From NCBI GenBank assembly GCA_009760855.2, contig WPIO01000011.1, forward strand, positions 4,390,501-4,454,500: a stretch of 64,000 bases of DNA, written 5' to 3'. This DNA comes from Cristatella mucedo (lineage: Eukaryota; Bryozoa; Phylactolaemata; Cristatellidae). Within the stretch, counting starts at the first letter, position 1; each line of letters starts with the position of its first letter. Below the pieces are notes generated by a model, which was given only the letters and a program-made list of their open reading frames with translations, searched no databases and was not told the origin of the DNA. Below are positions 52,186 to 64,000 of this stretch, piece after piece. The position numbers were made by a program, and so were the translations under genes.

Positions 52186-53022
52186 TTTGGCAGCCTACCA
52201 AAGAGTTGGTAAGACCTTGCCGAGAGGAAGAACCAGAGAGAACTGGCTTCATAGAGAAGACACGGAAATTTGTATCGTGCCGGAGCAGTCACAGCACATT
52301 TCGGCACACCAACTTGTTGCAGTGAACTGTTGCAGTCTCAGCAAAATGTGTGCTACCAGTCGAGGCTGTGGTTATCGACTTTCGATCAACCAGGATGCCA
52401 ACCATCGACCTACGTGAGGATTTCATCCAGCCCGTATGTGGGCCTTGCCAGCCAAATGACCAGTGTCCCGGATTCCAGACCACCAGGTCGCTGGATCACA
52501 TTCTGCTGGTGATGGAATTTTTCCATTGCCAGATGACTTTAATCATAACCCGGTCACCCCTCATTATCAAGTGGCAGTTGGGGAGACATGGCAACCAAAA
52601 GAGTGCTCCAATAATGCTGGCTGGCACCGCACCACTACGTTGACGCTATGCGTCGTCAACGCTTTGTGAAATAGATTCGGGTTGTCATTAGAAGTACTTA
52701 ATCGGACTAGCGAAGCGAGTGCCATGATTAGAAAATGGTGCAGATCGAGATCGGTGCTTGCTTCAGGACCCTCTTCAAAAGCAAAGAAAGCTAAATGCAT
52801 GAAAGTGGGCCCGAGCTCACATGCTACTGTTGTTGCCCTTGACTAAGCATTTTGAGTAGAGGAATCTCTCAGGCAATTTTCTGCTTGGCAGCAGGCTCAC
52901 ACATCGTCGTGCCATGGCACAGTATTGAGACAATGTATTGGGGATGTTGTATTCGTATGTGATAGTTTACGCATATGATAGGCTTTCTGTAGCAACATTC
53001 AAGCTCTATTACAAGCCTCTCC
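52186..53022. other. Gene-free stretch
   Basis: Overlapping short frames at 52,187-52,669 on both strands; none recognised. Confidence 0.35.
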
Positions 53023-53162
<140 letters not shown>

Positions 53163-53479
53163 CGCTCAAACCGAGCCGCGGCAACAGCACAAAAAAATGA
53201 CCTCCATTTGGACACGTGGAGCACTTTTGAAATTCTGGTCGACAATCAGAGGTCACACAATTTGAGAGATCTTGACCAAATACAGAAAAGGCTAAAACCA
53301 CAATCAGACTAGGCAATTAAATGTTGTTCCCGTTCGCCTCTTCCGTTTTGCATTATGGACGACTTTCTTCACCGTAGCCGACCGAACAATTCTGGGCCAT
53401 TGCAGCTAAAGAATTCGGCGACTTGGAATTAGATGAGTTGCATAGCTTGCACGAATGGTTTGCCATTTCGTGGTGCACC

Positions 53480-54545
53480 ATAAGGAAGTCAGACTGTCCC
53501 ACAGCTGTACATGTACTTTGATCCCTCTCTATCGTCCAGCAGGTCAAACTCTCTTAACTCCCTTGCTGCACGTATTGCTGACATTCGCACTAGGATGGTG
53601 ACCAACTTTCTCGAATGAACGACGATTAAACCAACATAATTTTTAGAGGCAAACCTAGAGCTACTCAAAAATTTGAAAACATTCTTCAAAATGGCTCGGC
53701 CAGCATATCTCATATAACATGGTGTGTCCCGTTCTAAAATGACCATTCTCTAGATGGTCATACCAGCTCTACCGTCAAGCCTGCCTACTGTCAGCTTCAT
53801 AACATTGCAAAATTCGTGCTCGCTTAGACCAGGATACTGTATCCAAGTTGGTCCAAGTATTTGTTACATACCGTCTCGACCTCGTGCAATTCAATTCTCT
53901 CAGGTCTTCCTGCCTATGCAATCAGGCGCTTACACTTGATAAAAACTCGGCAGTTAGGCTTGCCGGTCGTGAGCATTGAAGTTGCTACAGTACACCGCTT
54001 CTCAACGACCTGCACTGGCACTCAATCAAGCAGCGTATTGACTTCAAGGTTCTGTCTCTCACCTTCAGGTCCCTCCATTTTCTGGGTTCAGCCTACCTAT
54101 CACAATTACTTCCCAACCAGGCTAGGCATCGTACCACCAGCTCGTCTATCTTAAATCGCTTAGTCACTACCAGAACTGCTTTCCAACCAGGCTAGGCATC
54201 GTACCATCCCCACGCCTATCTTAAATCGCTTTGTTATGCCTCGAACGGATCTGAAATCCTTTCGAGACCGTTCCTTTAGTCCATATGCCACCACAGCCTG
54301 GAAGTCATTCCTGACTGACGCCACGACACCCCCACTTGACGACAATTTAAAAAGAAGCTAAAACGCACCTGTTCTTTGCAGCGTTTTTTGGATCCTTGTG
54401 ATGCATCATTTATGTGCTTATGCGTGCTGACAACGTGCTAGTGATCACTAACCGATCGACAGGCTTTTCTGACAGAATTTTTTAAAGTACCTCCTTGAAA
54501 GAGCGTAAGTTCTCAGAGGGCGCTATACACGTATCTTGTTACCAC
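53480..54545 (+). pseudogene. LINE-A copy, heavily decayed
   Basis: Blocks recall the sense LINE-A: GCAGGTCAAACTCTCTTAAC, CTCCCTTGCTGCACGTATTG, TGTCAGCTTCATAACATTGC, AAGCAGCGTATTGACTTCAA and GGTTCTGTCTCTCACCTTCA. The 3' UTR has CTTGAAAGAGCGTAAGTTCT and AGAGGGCGCTATACACG. There are many frameshifts. A local duplication lies at 54,110-54,237. Confidence 0.8.
54110..54237. repeat. Tandem duplication of about 68 bp inside LINE-A
   Basis: CCAACCAGGCTAGGCATCGT and CTATCTTAAATCGCTT occur at about 54,114-54,162 and again at about 54,183-54,231. Confidence 0.8.
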
Positions 54546-54607
54546 TATTATCCTTACCGAGACCTCAATTCGGGATGTCCACAGCGCGAAAGGATAAACT
54601 AGCCTAC

Positions 54608-54768
54608 AGCCGCGCTGGTTTAGCCCAGTGGTTAAGGTGCTCCCTCAAACCAAGGTCAAGGTGAATGTATTTGAAGACCCAGCTCGTGGGCTCGAGCCCC
54701 ATAGCGAATGCGAAGCGCCTGAATAGAGATTAATTTCGCTAAGGGGATATACAAATAAATGAGTTGAA
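54608..54768 (+). mobile_element. SINE-2 copy with internal insertion
   Basis: GCGCTGGTTTAGCCCAGTGG, TTAAGGTGCT, CGTGGGCTCGAGCCCCATAG, GAAGCGCCTGAATAGAGATT, AATTTCGCTAAGGGGATATA. About 25 bp extra (GGTGAATGTATTTGAAGACC) separates the A-box and B-box parts. Confidence 0.85.
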
Positions 54769-54774
54769 TATTTC

Positions 54775-55065
54775 ATGCTGACCAAAGCCCAAGTGGCCGA
54801 AGTGTCTAAGGCGGCTGATCAAATGAGTGGCCTTATGAGTTACTTTGGTAAGAGCAGCGAAGCGGACCGTTCTCGATTGCGATTCCCTCACGGGCGCACA
54901 AAGGCCCATGTTTTAGCGGACCTTAACAGAAACTCTACGTTAAGTATTCAGCTCAATCAAGTTAAGGTAAGTGAGATGCTCTCTGAAAATACTTCCTTCT
55001 TACCTAATGCCAGCTCCAACCGAGATCTTAACCGTGCGAGTTGTTTCGCGACTATAAGCAATTAA
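54775..55065 (+). CDS. Unrecognised ORF, 96 codons
   Basis: Opens at ATG; reads MLTKAQVAEVSKAADQMSGL, RLRFPHGRTKAHVLADLNRN, LSIQLNQVKVSEMLSENTSF. The composition is protein-like (mixed charge, amphipathic), unlike the repeat-derived frames nearby. No family recognised. It may belong to an undescribed mobile element together with the ORF at 55,611, which shares CpG-richer composition, or be chance. Confidence 0.2.
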   Translation: MLTKAQVAEVSKAADQMSGLMSYFGKSSEADRSRLRFPHGRTKAHVLADLNRNSTLSIQLNQVKVSEMLSENTSFLPNASSNRDLNRASCFATISN

Positions 55066-56383
<1,318 letters not shown>

Positions 56384-56494
56384 TAAAATTGCCTTATTAA
56401 ACTCTACTTCTTTCAATTTGCTAAGTTGCGTGGACTTTTTAACTTTTATCTCTTTTGTCCCTGCACCGCGAGCTGTGTTTCAATGCACTTTAAA

Positions 56495-57768
56495 CTTAAT
56501 AATGATAATAATAATAATGCACTTGATAAAGCACCCTCAGAGAACTCAATCTCTTTCTAGGCGCTTTACATTTGCTGCAAAGGGAAACGCGATTGAATGG
56601 TGAGTAATCTCATGCTTGATAAACAACATGAATAACATGGTTAGGATGATATGCATACGGTCAGGATACAAGTGTGGTTAGTGGCAGCATGCACAGTGTC
56701 AGCACGCATAAGCACATGAAGGACGAATCACAGGGACCCACTAAATTTTGTTCTAAATAGGTGTGTTTTTAAGTTCTTTTAAATGTGGTCAAGTCAGAGG
56801 ATGCTGTGACGCAAGCCGGGAGTGAGTTCCAGGCTTTGGGAGCATACGAACTAAATGCACAATCTCCAAAGGATTTGAGGTGTGTACGAGGTATTTGTAA
56901 GCTGTTGGATTCCGAAAAGTGGGTGGTACGATGCTTGGCCTGGTGGGGGAGTAGATCTGAGAGATAAGCTGGAGCCAAAGAATGCAGTGACCTAAAAGTA
57001 AGCGACAAGACCTTGAAGTCGATGCGTTCCTTGACTGGTAGCCAGTGCAGGTCGGCGAGAAGTGGTGTGATGTGGCAACTGGACGCTCACGACAGACAAG
57101 CCTAGCTGCAGAGTTTTGTACCAGCTGTAAGCGACTGATTGCACAGGCCAGTAGGCCAGCAAGCAGTAAGTTACCAAAGTCAAGACGGGATGTCACAAAT
57201 GCAAGGACCAACTTAGATGTGGTATCCCTCTCTAAACAAGCAATGTGATGTAGCTGAAAGACTTGATTGGGGGAGCTGATGTGGTCGTCTAACGAAAGGT
57301 CACTTTGGCACATGACACCTAGATTTCGAGCTGATTCAACAGGAGATATGCTGGCAGAGCCAATTTTGAGTGTTAGCCTTTCCAATTTCTGAATCGCACT
57401 TGGTTTGCTCATAACTAGTAAGTTAGTTTTATCATCATTTAATTTAAAAAAAATTGCTGCCATCCGTGTGCAGATATCATCAATACGTGCAGCAAGGGAG
57501 TTGAGAGAATTTGAGGTGCTCAAAGGCTGGGAGGGATCAAAGCAAAAGTACAACTGAGTGTCATCGGCATAGAAGTGAAAGCCTAGATTGTTCTTGGCAA
57601 TCACATAAGCAAGATGGAGAGTATAAACCGTGAATAGAACCGGACCTAGCACGGAGCCCTGAGGTACCCCGTATTTCAGAGGTACCTCAGATGATCTTTG
57701 TTTATTCACGTCAATACTCTGGAGTCTCCCGCTGAAATAGGACCTGAACCACTGCAGAGCAGTGCCCA
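56495..57768 (-). pseudogene. LINE-A copy with long reverse-transcriptase frame, antisense
   Basis: The antisense frame from 57,769 to 56,789 stays open for 326 codons: ALQWFRSYFSGRLQSIDV, YGVPQGSVLGPVLFTVYT (RT motif with conserved PQGS), NNLGFHFYADDTQLYFCFD (active-site YADD intact), FFKLNDDKTNLLVM, ESARNLGVMCQSDLSLDDH. This is the best RT of the L2/CR1-type family in the window. The N-terminal endonuclease and first RT blocks are absent (5' truncation). The 3' UTR and (ATT)n tail lie at 56,495-56,700. A late frameshift occurs near 57,060. Confidence 0.92.
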
Positions 57769-57850
57769 TTGATCAGCCCATTGATCAGCGTCTGCTATCA
57801 TTATCATATATCATCAGCAGTGCCCATTGATCAGCGTCTGCTAGCGCGTC
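57769..57850. repeat. Local duplications at LINE-A 5' truncation
   Basis: GTGCCCATTGATCAG occurs at 57,762 and 57,822 and CCCATTGATCAG again at 57,778. GCGTCTGCTA follows two of them. Short repeats cluster exactly at the 5' end of the element. Confidence 0.8.
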
Positions 57851-58202
57851 AGTAGCGACTTCCATTCAAAGGACGGACTCGCGCACTCTCAAAATTGTAG
57901 AGATTGAGGAAACTCCACCTTTCGCAATGTTTACGGCGGTTTAACTGGTGACGACGAGAAAATTCTCTTTTTAGTTTCCAGCGATACGATGCCATCTTGC
58001 GCTTGGAAGCGCTTGGAGCTACATAAATACCGGCGATGGTTTGCTACTCAGCGCGTGAGGGCAGCTCGAGCTCAAATGAATGGCAATGGCAAGTTTCCAC
58101 GGAACTGAACGGCGACCATTTCCTCGTCAACCAGTGATGATGCAGTTGAAAGTCAAGCCGCTAAGCACGGCATCTAGGGAACGTATCTATGCTGTGGCTC
58201 TT

Positions 58203-59690
58203 TTGGTAATGTAATGTATCTCCGTCTGTAACTCCACAAAGTCATAAAGACCACGTGGTTGTTACAAGGAGAGTTTTGTATAGCCCACTCACAGCCTAAA
58301 CGGCTTTCGGTACGCATTCGGTAGACAACAGACTTCGTCTCACCCAACAAAGAGAAAGTGGGAAGCATAGCAGAGTCAGGAGAGCAGTTGAGGTAGTGAG
58401 TAGCATGGAAGTAGCAGCTCAGGACCGCTGAAAACGATGAGCCCTAGTCGGCAGTAGGAGAGTAGTTGTCGTTGCGTAAGAATTGTGGAAGTGAGTTCCA
58501 CAGCCTAAGACCTGTAGAGCTAAAGCTTATGTCACCAACGGTCTTTAAGCGGAGGAATGGAACAGCTCATTTATTGTCCACACAGGACCTGAGGGCGCGA
58601 ACAGGCTGAAACTGATGCAGCAGTTCAGCAAGGTACGAAGGAGCCGAGCCGTGGCGGGCCTTATGGGTCAGCGTAAGAACTTGGCTCTGTATCCGTTGTT
58701 CAACCGGCAGCCGTCGTAGCTCTTTTCGCAAAGGAGGCACGTGTTCAAACCTCTGGGACTTGAAGACTAGCCTTGCAGCCATATTCCTAGTCAGCTGCAG
58801 TGGCCTAATAGCTTTCTTTGGTAGCCTAGCCAAAAGGGAGCTACAATAATCAAGCCGAGACAGAACTAAGGAGCTAGTTAAATTTTTTACAAGCAACTGT
58901 AGGAGACAGCTCCTGATCTTGGATAGGGATCAGACGTGATGGCTAGCTGTAGAAGCAGTCTTCTGAATGAAGCTTTTAAATTTGAGGCAGCTGTCGGAAA
59001 CGATACCTACATTTCGAGCACATGGTGATGGTCGCACAACAGCATAACCAATTAGAAGAGCAAAGCCTTTTAATCCAGCCACACGCTTAGGGTGTCCTAT
59101 GAGCAGTAGTTCGGTTTTATCGTCATTTAATTTCAGGAAGTTTCCGACATCCATGATCGGCAAGGCAAGGCAATCTGCTTCGGCAACTCAGTTTCTGAGT
59201 TGCCGAAGCAGATTCCGACGGTTTGAATGACAAATACTACTGAGTATCGTCAGCATAAAAGTGATATCTTATTTCATGAGCCTTAATCACTTTTCCCAGA
59301 GGTTGTGTATAAATGGAGAACAGAAAGAGACCGAGTACAGAACGTTGAGGGTCTCCACAGGTGACCCTTCTCGTGTGTGAGACCTGACCCCACACGACAC
59401 GGATTGAATACGATCAAACAAGTACGATTTAAACCACGCCAGTGCTTCGACTGCCAGACCGATCGTTGTTCTCAATCGTACAAGCAGAACATCATGATCA
59501 ATGGTGTCGAAGGCAGCAGACAGATCTAGCAGAGCTAGGGCAGTGACATTCCCGTCGTCGTTGCCACGTAGAATGCCATTGTTTACACGGAGGAGAACAG
59601 TTTCAGTGGAGAGCTGCCTCTTGAACCCCGATTGAATTTTTTGGCTTGTGGTCGTCGGTAGTCGTTTAGGATTCAGTGAGAATTCGCTGC
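58203..59690 (-). pseudogene. LINE-B copy, antisense, RT core to 3' end
   Basis: The longest LINE-B copy. Antisense blocks: LLDLSAAFDTIDHDVLL (RT motif A, around 59,500-59,550), VEALAWFKSYLFDRIQSV, HFYADDTQ (active-site YADD, around 59,230-59,255), FLKLNDDKTELLLIGHPKR, LTSSLVLSRLDYCSSLLA, LTHKARHGSAPSYLAEL. Stops and frameshifts separate them. The 3' UTR at 58,203-58,500 ends in AATGTAATGTATCTC. It contains the hairpin at 59,172-59,214. Confidence 0.9.
59172..59214. repeat. Perfect hairpin, 20-bp arms, 3-nt loop
   Basis: AATCTGCTTCGGCAACTCAG (59,172-59,191) pairs exactly with 59,195-59,214 across TTT. It interrupts the LINE-B reverse-transcriptase frame. Confidence 0.95.
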
Positions 59691-60664
59691 TACACCGAAC
59701 CGTAGAGTTCTATGCACCTTAAGCGCAGTCGTACTTCTCGCGGAGTTTTCAAGTTGTCCAGGAGAGGCGAGACGAGGAGCGAATGCGGGAGTTGCAGGGA
59801 GCGAATACGAGAGTTGTAGGGAGGGAAGCTGGAGGGAGAGCGAGCTGTAGAGAGTGCGCCCTGACTTCTCGAAGACACATCAAGATCTCTTCCTCGCGTA
59901 AGGCCTCGAATGCACACGCGATTATATTTATATCAAACGTTTGCACTAGAGCGTTTGCACTTCGCACGCCCGTTGACTCGCATAACTCAATCGCGTGACC
60001 AGTGTGGGAGTCGCGCACCGCACGGGACAATGCCGTGGCGCTGGCCGTAATTTGTCGCATCTGCGGTGCTAAGAGTTCTTCGCTGGCTCCCGGACGCGAG
60101 CAGCGAGAACACGAGTGTCTTTGCAAGCGCCAAGACCACAGCCTTCAGGACAGCCTAGCGAGACACTCGCGCTTGGCGGTTTGCTGAGGTCATTCAGGGC
60201 TGGTTGCACCGGGTGTCCCCCACTGGGTCTCTCGTTTAGCGCGTCGTCGGTAGTACCGATTGCGCCGCCGGGGACGGGTCGAACGCGCGAGCTCCAGGCG
60301 CTTGTCATCGAGTTTTGATCGCACTGCTTCGGCGCTTCCTGCGGGAAACCGAAATGACGAAGGCCGAGGAAGGTGCACGGAGATCGAGCCGTCGCCGTCG
60401 CCGTGCCAGCGCACCGACGAGGCGTCGTTTAGCATGGAGCTAGCATTGATTGAGGGGAAGGGGTCGGTATGCACGAAGTGTGCCCAAAACTGATACCCGA
60501 ACCGACGCCAAAGGCGAAACGAAGTGGAAAGTAGAGGATAGATTAGATTAGACGAGCCTGCGACAAAACGATAGTTAAGGCCGAGCGAACGGCTAGCGGA
60601 CTAGTATTACTACGCGAGCAGAGCCGCGTCGGCCCTCGTCTCGCAGTCCTTTGACCAGAGAAAG
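59691..60664. other. CpG-rich stretch without recognised gene
   Basis: CpG dinucleotides are clearly denser than in the LINE and intron sequence to the left. Open frames on both strands near 60,190-60,493 are Arg/Ser-rich and resemble CpG-rich non-coding DNA. A 5' UTR or promoter role is possible but unsupported. Confidence 0.3.
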
Positions 60665-60877
60665 ATGGGCGTCTCGTCCATTTCGGCCATCAAGCCCGGA
60701 CCTTTCGCGCCTAAGCCGATTAACTTAGCGACTGCTCCTCTCCAACAGACTAAGCGAGCAGATATTTTCTCTCCCGCTCTCGGGCCAGCGCGGATCTTGC
60801 GAAACGGCGATTTCCCGACAGCCTTTAAAAACCGCGAGCATTACTTCAATAGAACGAAGAATTACGAAGTTAGTTAG
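60665..60877 (+). CDS. Unrecognised ORF, 70 codons
   Basis: ATG at 60,665 after a CpG-rich leader. Reads MGVSSISAIKPGPFAPKP, then LQQTKRADIFSPALGPARIL and FPTAFKNREHYFNRTKNYE. GAA|GTTAGT at its end could be a splice donor. The next sequence is a reverse SINE-1. A frame at 61,006-61,209 (TIRALREKLTDMKTADSFKS; RLPKGARPELKKENFRPAL) has similar Lys/Arg-rich composition and could be a further exon. No family recognised. Confidence 0.25.
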   Translation: MGVSSISAIKPGPFAPKPINLATAPLQQTKRADIFSPALGPARILRNGDFPTAFKNREHYFNRTKNYEVS

Positions 60878-60879
60878 CC

Positions 60880-60995
60880 TATTCAACAGGCCTGTTTGTA
60901 AAGCGGTAGGAGAGGATTAATGACCGTCACCAGCGTTTGCACTGGGCAGTTTGAGGATCGAGTCCGCTGCAGGATTCGATCCCACGACCTACTGG
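60880..60995 (-). mobile_element. SINE-1-like copy, reverse
   Basis: CTATTCAACAGGCCTGTTTG, GTAAAGCGGTAGGAGAGG, CTGCAGGATTCGATCCCACG and ACCTACTGGGCCTTGCAG form an antisense tail and B box. Confidence 0.65.
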
Positions 60996-61497
60996 GCCTT
61001 GCAGAGTGAGCATCCGTACAATCCGTGCGCTTCGTGAAAAGCTGACTGACATGAAAACGGCAGACTCATTCAAAAGCAGTTTGCCATTCTCAGACCGACT
61101 GCCAAAAGGCGCGCGACCGGAGCTCAAAAAAGAGAACTTCCGGCCGGCGCTCCAGGAGCGTCCTCAGCTGATTTTTGATTTTCAAAAATCGCCAATCTCA
61201 CTATTTTAGGGCACGCGGCGTGTCCCTTCCAGGGCTTTTCTCGTCCCCTTTCTCGCGGTCAGAGCACGCTTCTAGAGGTTTTAAACGTCGTTTTACTCGC
61301 GACAAAGTACGGGCTCAAATTGCACGGCAAAAAGTGGTGAGAAGTTTGGTTATCGAGATATTGGGTTGCCGAGAGATGCGCGGCGTCGGCCGCGAGCCGC
61401 TTGAGCTTGAGGCCTGCGTGTATCGCGTTCGTTCTGGTCAGGTTATAAAAACGAAACTGAAACACTACGTTCGCTGACACCGTTCATGTTATCCCTA

Positions 61498-61602
61498 ACC
61501 GATCGATGTGCTTCCTTTGCAGCAAATGTGGAGTGCCTAGAAAGAGATTTAGCTCTCTTGGATTGCTATATCAAAGCGTTATTTATTATTATTATTATTA
61601 TG
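61498..61602 (+). repeat. LINE-A 3' terminus
   Basis: GCTTCCTTTGCAGCAAATGT, GGAGTGCCTAGAAAGAGATT, then TATTATTATTATTATTATG. Confidence 0.85.
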
Positions 61603-61776
61603 ATAAAGTCGCGACCGACGAGTGGCTGAGGTCCAGTGTAAAGACACAGTGCAACGGAGCCTTGGTAGGGAAAATGCTGCACTCTGGCCATTCATTGAAT
61701 CCCACGCCCGATTAAGCAATTGCCCGAGCATAATGCGTAAGTAGTAGCGCTGAAGAGGCGGCGAGCTAAATCAGCC

Positions 61777-61918
<142 letters not shown>

Positions 61919-62971
61919 AGCATTGCAACGGGAGCCAGCCAATTGCGATAGATCGCTAGCCGCGATACGAGGTCAAGGCGTCGCCACTATTTGTCGTGCG
62001 TCGGCTGAGACTACCGCCGTTACTAGTGCCGTGTTTGCCGGCCTAGTTCTTGTCAGGACGAGGAACTCGCACCCCAAGTTTGTAATATCCCTTAAGTTGT
62101 ACACCAAGCAAGGCGAGGTCGCCGGCGACCGGAAGTTGGGCAAACTATTCGGCTATGCCGCCGAAGCACGGCCGGGTGGCTGCGAGTGTGTGGACGGGGT
62201 GGCCCGTCGAGCACGGCCGGCCACTATCGCTGTGTGCAATTTCGCTGCTATCTGTGCCGTACTCAGGCGTGTGCTCCTACTCCCGCACCCACAATTAACA
62301 AGGGATTTAGGGGCGCGTCGCAGCGCAACGCCAATGCGTTGGCCGCGGTCAGCCTACACCTAAGTGGAGGCTCGATCTGACCGCGCGCTGGCTCCGGCGC
62401 GAGCCGCGCGGCTGCCGGTTTGGACCTGGGGGGGGGGGGGCGGACGCGACGGCGTGGCCGCTTCGGAGAGTCAGACGGCACCCATCGCCTTTGACCTTCA
62501 TCAGCAGGCGTGACGTTCTTGGCGCTAGATTTAAGCATTCTTATTGCAGTACAAAAAATTATATAAATATTTTGCGAAAGCTCTGAACAGATAATGTGCT
62601 TAGTTTGAGCTAGCTGGGATAGCTAGGGGGAGCAGACGATAGAAGGGGCTACCATTATAATGGGGTCGCAGGAAAGAAACGCTAATTTTTAAGCCGTGTA
62701 GACGCATTTCAATCTAAATACTTTAGTTTTAAAATAATATTTGCTCAAATTAAATTCAGAATATCCAAACATATTTAGGAAAAGCTAGCTTTAGGCCAGC
62801 GGAGGAATTCAGTGTGTCCGTCTGCCTCCGGCGTCTAGATTGTACCATCTCTAGAGCGTCCGCCTTAGTGGTTCCGCCCGTTCGGCAGTTCGGCGTTTCT
62901 TTTCGACGTTGCTTCAAATTATTATTTGTTTGCGGTGTTGGCAGTTTTGATATCCCGTCAATCGAGTCAGA
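61919..62971. other. Upstream region and 5' UTR of the boule-like gene
   Basis: Left part is CpG-rich with an unrecognised frame (61,907-62,363: [40 protein letters not shown]) and a G run at 62,430-62,441. The segment just before 62,972 would be the 5' UTR; no TATA box is assigned. Confidence 0.35.
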
Positions 62972-62974
62972 ATG
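62972..62974 (+). CDS. boule: boule-like gene, coding exon 1 (start codon only)
   Basis: GAGTCAGAATG|GTAAGT: the ATG is immediately followed by a consensus donor at 62,975. Joining it to the next exon gives MSSDGEMSPPSSN in one frame. The exact frame fit between this ATG and the exon at 63,484 is the evidence. An alternative is that exon 1 is non-coding and translation starts at the ATG at 63,499. Confidence 0.6.
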
Positions 62975-63483
62975 GTAAGTACATCGTCGGGTATTAGCCG
63001 ACGATTTCGTGCATGCCCTGCTTAGGAGGGGTACGCGCGGCCGCCGCATGAATTAAGCAGGACTCCTAATTTGGCTAAGCACGGCGCTGTGGGATATTAT
63101 GTTACCGGGAAAACACAGCTCGGCACCACAAACTGTTTTGGTGCGGTAATGACCATAAGGTGCTTTGGGTGGCACCGGGCGTGCTGTCGGCCATGGAGTT
63201 GTACGGCGCCGCGAAATGCTAAGCGTGCACACAATGGCCCCCATGTGACGGCAGTGCTGGAGTCACTTCTAGTAGACGACAACCTTCCCATCCGCGTTGA
63301 TTCGCGCCCTGTTGCATTTATCTGGAAACGCTTAGACACCGATAGGCATGGTACGTACATCAGACGATAGCGTGCCGGCGGTAGCTGGCCTTACTTGTAT
63401 GTGTGCGCGACTCCTATCCCTACGCAGCATTCTGGGCCAGCTCATCGCAGACGCTGCTGGCAGTTTCCTCATTTCTTTTATAG

Positions 63484-63615
63484 TCATCCGACGGCGAAAT
63501 GTCACCACCAAGCAGCAACAGCCCAGCTCCGCTGTCGTGTCCGCAATATCCAAATGCGCCAAAGTTTGGTCATAAGATTCCGAATAGAATATTCGTAGGA
63601 GGGATAGCAGCAAAC
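63484..63615 (+). CDS. boule: boule/DAZ-family RNA-binding protein, exon 2 (start of RRM), partial gene
   Basis: Acceptor CATTTCTTTTATAG, donor GCAAAC|GTGAGT. Reads SSDGEMSPPSSNSPAPLSCP, then QYPNAPKFGHKIPNRIFVGG and IAAN. P-N-R-I-F-V-G-G-I is the RNP-2 segment that opens the RNA-recognition motif of Boule/DAZ proteins, preceded by the family's Pro/Ser-rich leader with an AP-K-[YF]-G-x-x-I pattern. Members are germ-cell translational regulators needed for meiosis or gametogenesis. The following exons (rest of RRM, DAZ motif) lie beyond the window; no continuation was found up to 64,000. Other hnRNP-type RRM proteins share FVGG, but the PNRIFVGGI context favours Boule. Confidence 0.8.
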
Positions 63616-64000
63616 GTGAGTACTAAACGTAATAGCCTCTGGCGCAATTTAGCGAGTGATCCTCAATTATTGGCATTGGTTTGCTCTAGAGCTGTGAGCG
63701 GCATCGCAGCGAGAATGAGTATCAAACGGCCGAGCGTTGTGGATTCCGTGGGTATTCCTTCATGCCCACAATGGTAAGGTAGACCAAAGACTATGCCAAA
63801 TCGTATTGCCTCTTTGAGCTAAAACGGCCTAACGGTTTATGTCTATTTCAGTGACTTGGCTATCTTGTGAAAAATCTTGACATCTGCATGCGGCAGAGAA
63901 GACAGCTCAATTATTATCGTTGTCATTGTCAGCTCTGTCTTAATTGTAATACTCGCCAGTGTATAGGAGATGCAATAGAAGCAATAACGATTATGTCAAA
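63616..64000. other. Intron of the boule-like gene, unassigned
   Basis: Begins with GTGAGTAC. A pyrimidine-rich AG at about 63,851 (GTCTATTTCAG) is followed by DLAIL and a stop, which does not continue the RRM. Confidence 0.5.

Noticed and set aside
56789-57769. Calling the 326-codon reverse-transcriptase frame an intact host gene
   Set aside because: It is a 5'-truncated LINE copy with a 3' UTR and ATT tail shared by other fragments in the window.

Overview
The window is animal (metazoan) nuclear DNA. Exons are short, dispersed over tens of kilobases, bounded by GT..AG sites and phase-compatible. About half of the rest is recognisable as non-LTR retrotransposon fragments, tRNA-derived SINEs, DNA-transposon remnants and very long microsatellites. 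The two recognisable genes, an ADAM-family membrane protein and a Boule/DAZ-type RNA-binding protein, are both animal families. I cannot fix the phylum from sequence alone; an invertebrate bilaterian fits best.

Layout: (1) 1-21,960: the possible last exon of an upstream gene (one transmembrane helix) at 138-258, a possible unassigned exon at 2745-2908, then mostly SINEs, LINE fragments and GT/GA microsatellites. (2) 21,963-50,974: a plus-strand ADAM gene. I could place 19 exons in order: prodomain, metalloprotease-like domain, disintegrin, cysteine-rich region, EGF-like module, transmembrane helix and a long Ser/Ala/Gly-rich cytoplasmic tail. The metalloprotease signature keeps all three zinc-binding histidines, but Leu replaces the catalytic Glu, so the protein is predicted to be a non-catalytic ADAM like the ADAM11/22/23 adhesion/receptor group. 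The signal-peptide exon and the first part of the prodomain were not found. Its introns hold a decayed Tc1-type transposase, a 1-kb inverted-repeat DNA element, two LINE families and many microsatellites. (3) 50,975-62,700: intergenic DNA with two sizeable antisense LINE copies (56.5-57.8 and 58.2-59.7 kb), a 400-bp GA tract, and CpG-rich stretches with unrecognised ORFs. (4) 62,972-63,615: the first two coding exons of a boule-like gene. Its start codon is the last three bases before the first intron, and the gene runs off the right edge.

Two retrotransposon families recur: LINE-A (L2/CR1-like reverse transcriptase, ATT-repeat 3' tail) and LINE-B (related reverse transcriptase, TACAT-type tail). 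One SINE family carries a 3' end resembling the LINE-A 3' end, which suggests a LINE/SINE mobilisation partnership. A further pattern is a set of perfect short-loop hairpins (10-22 bp arms, 3-8 nt loops) scattered through non-coding DNA. The two genes have no evident functional link.
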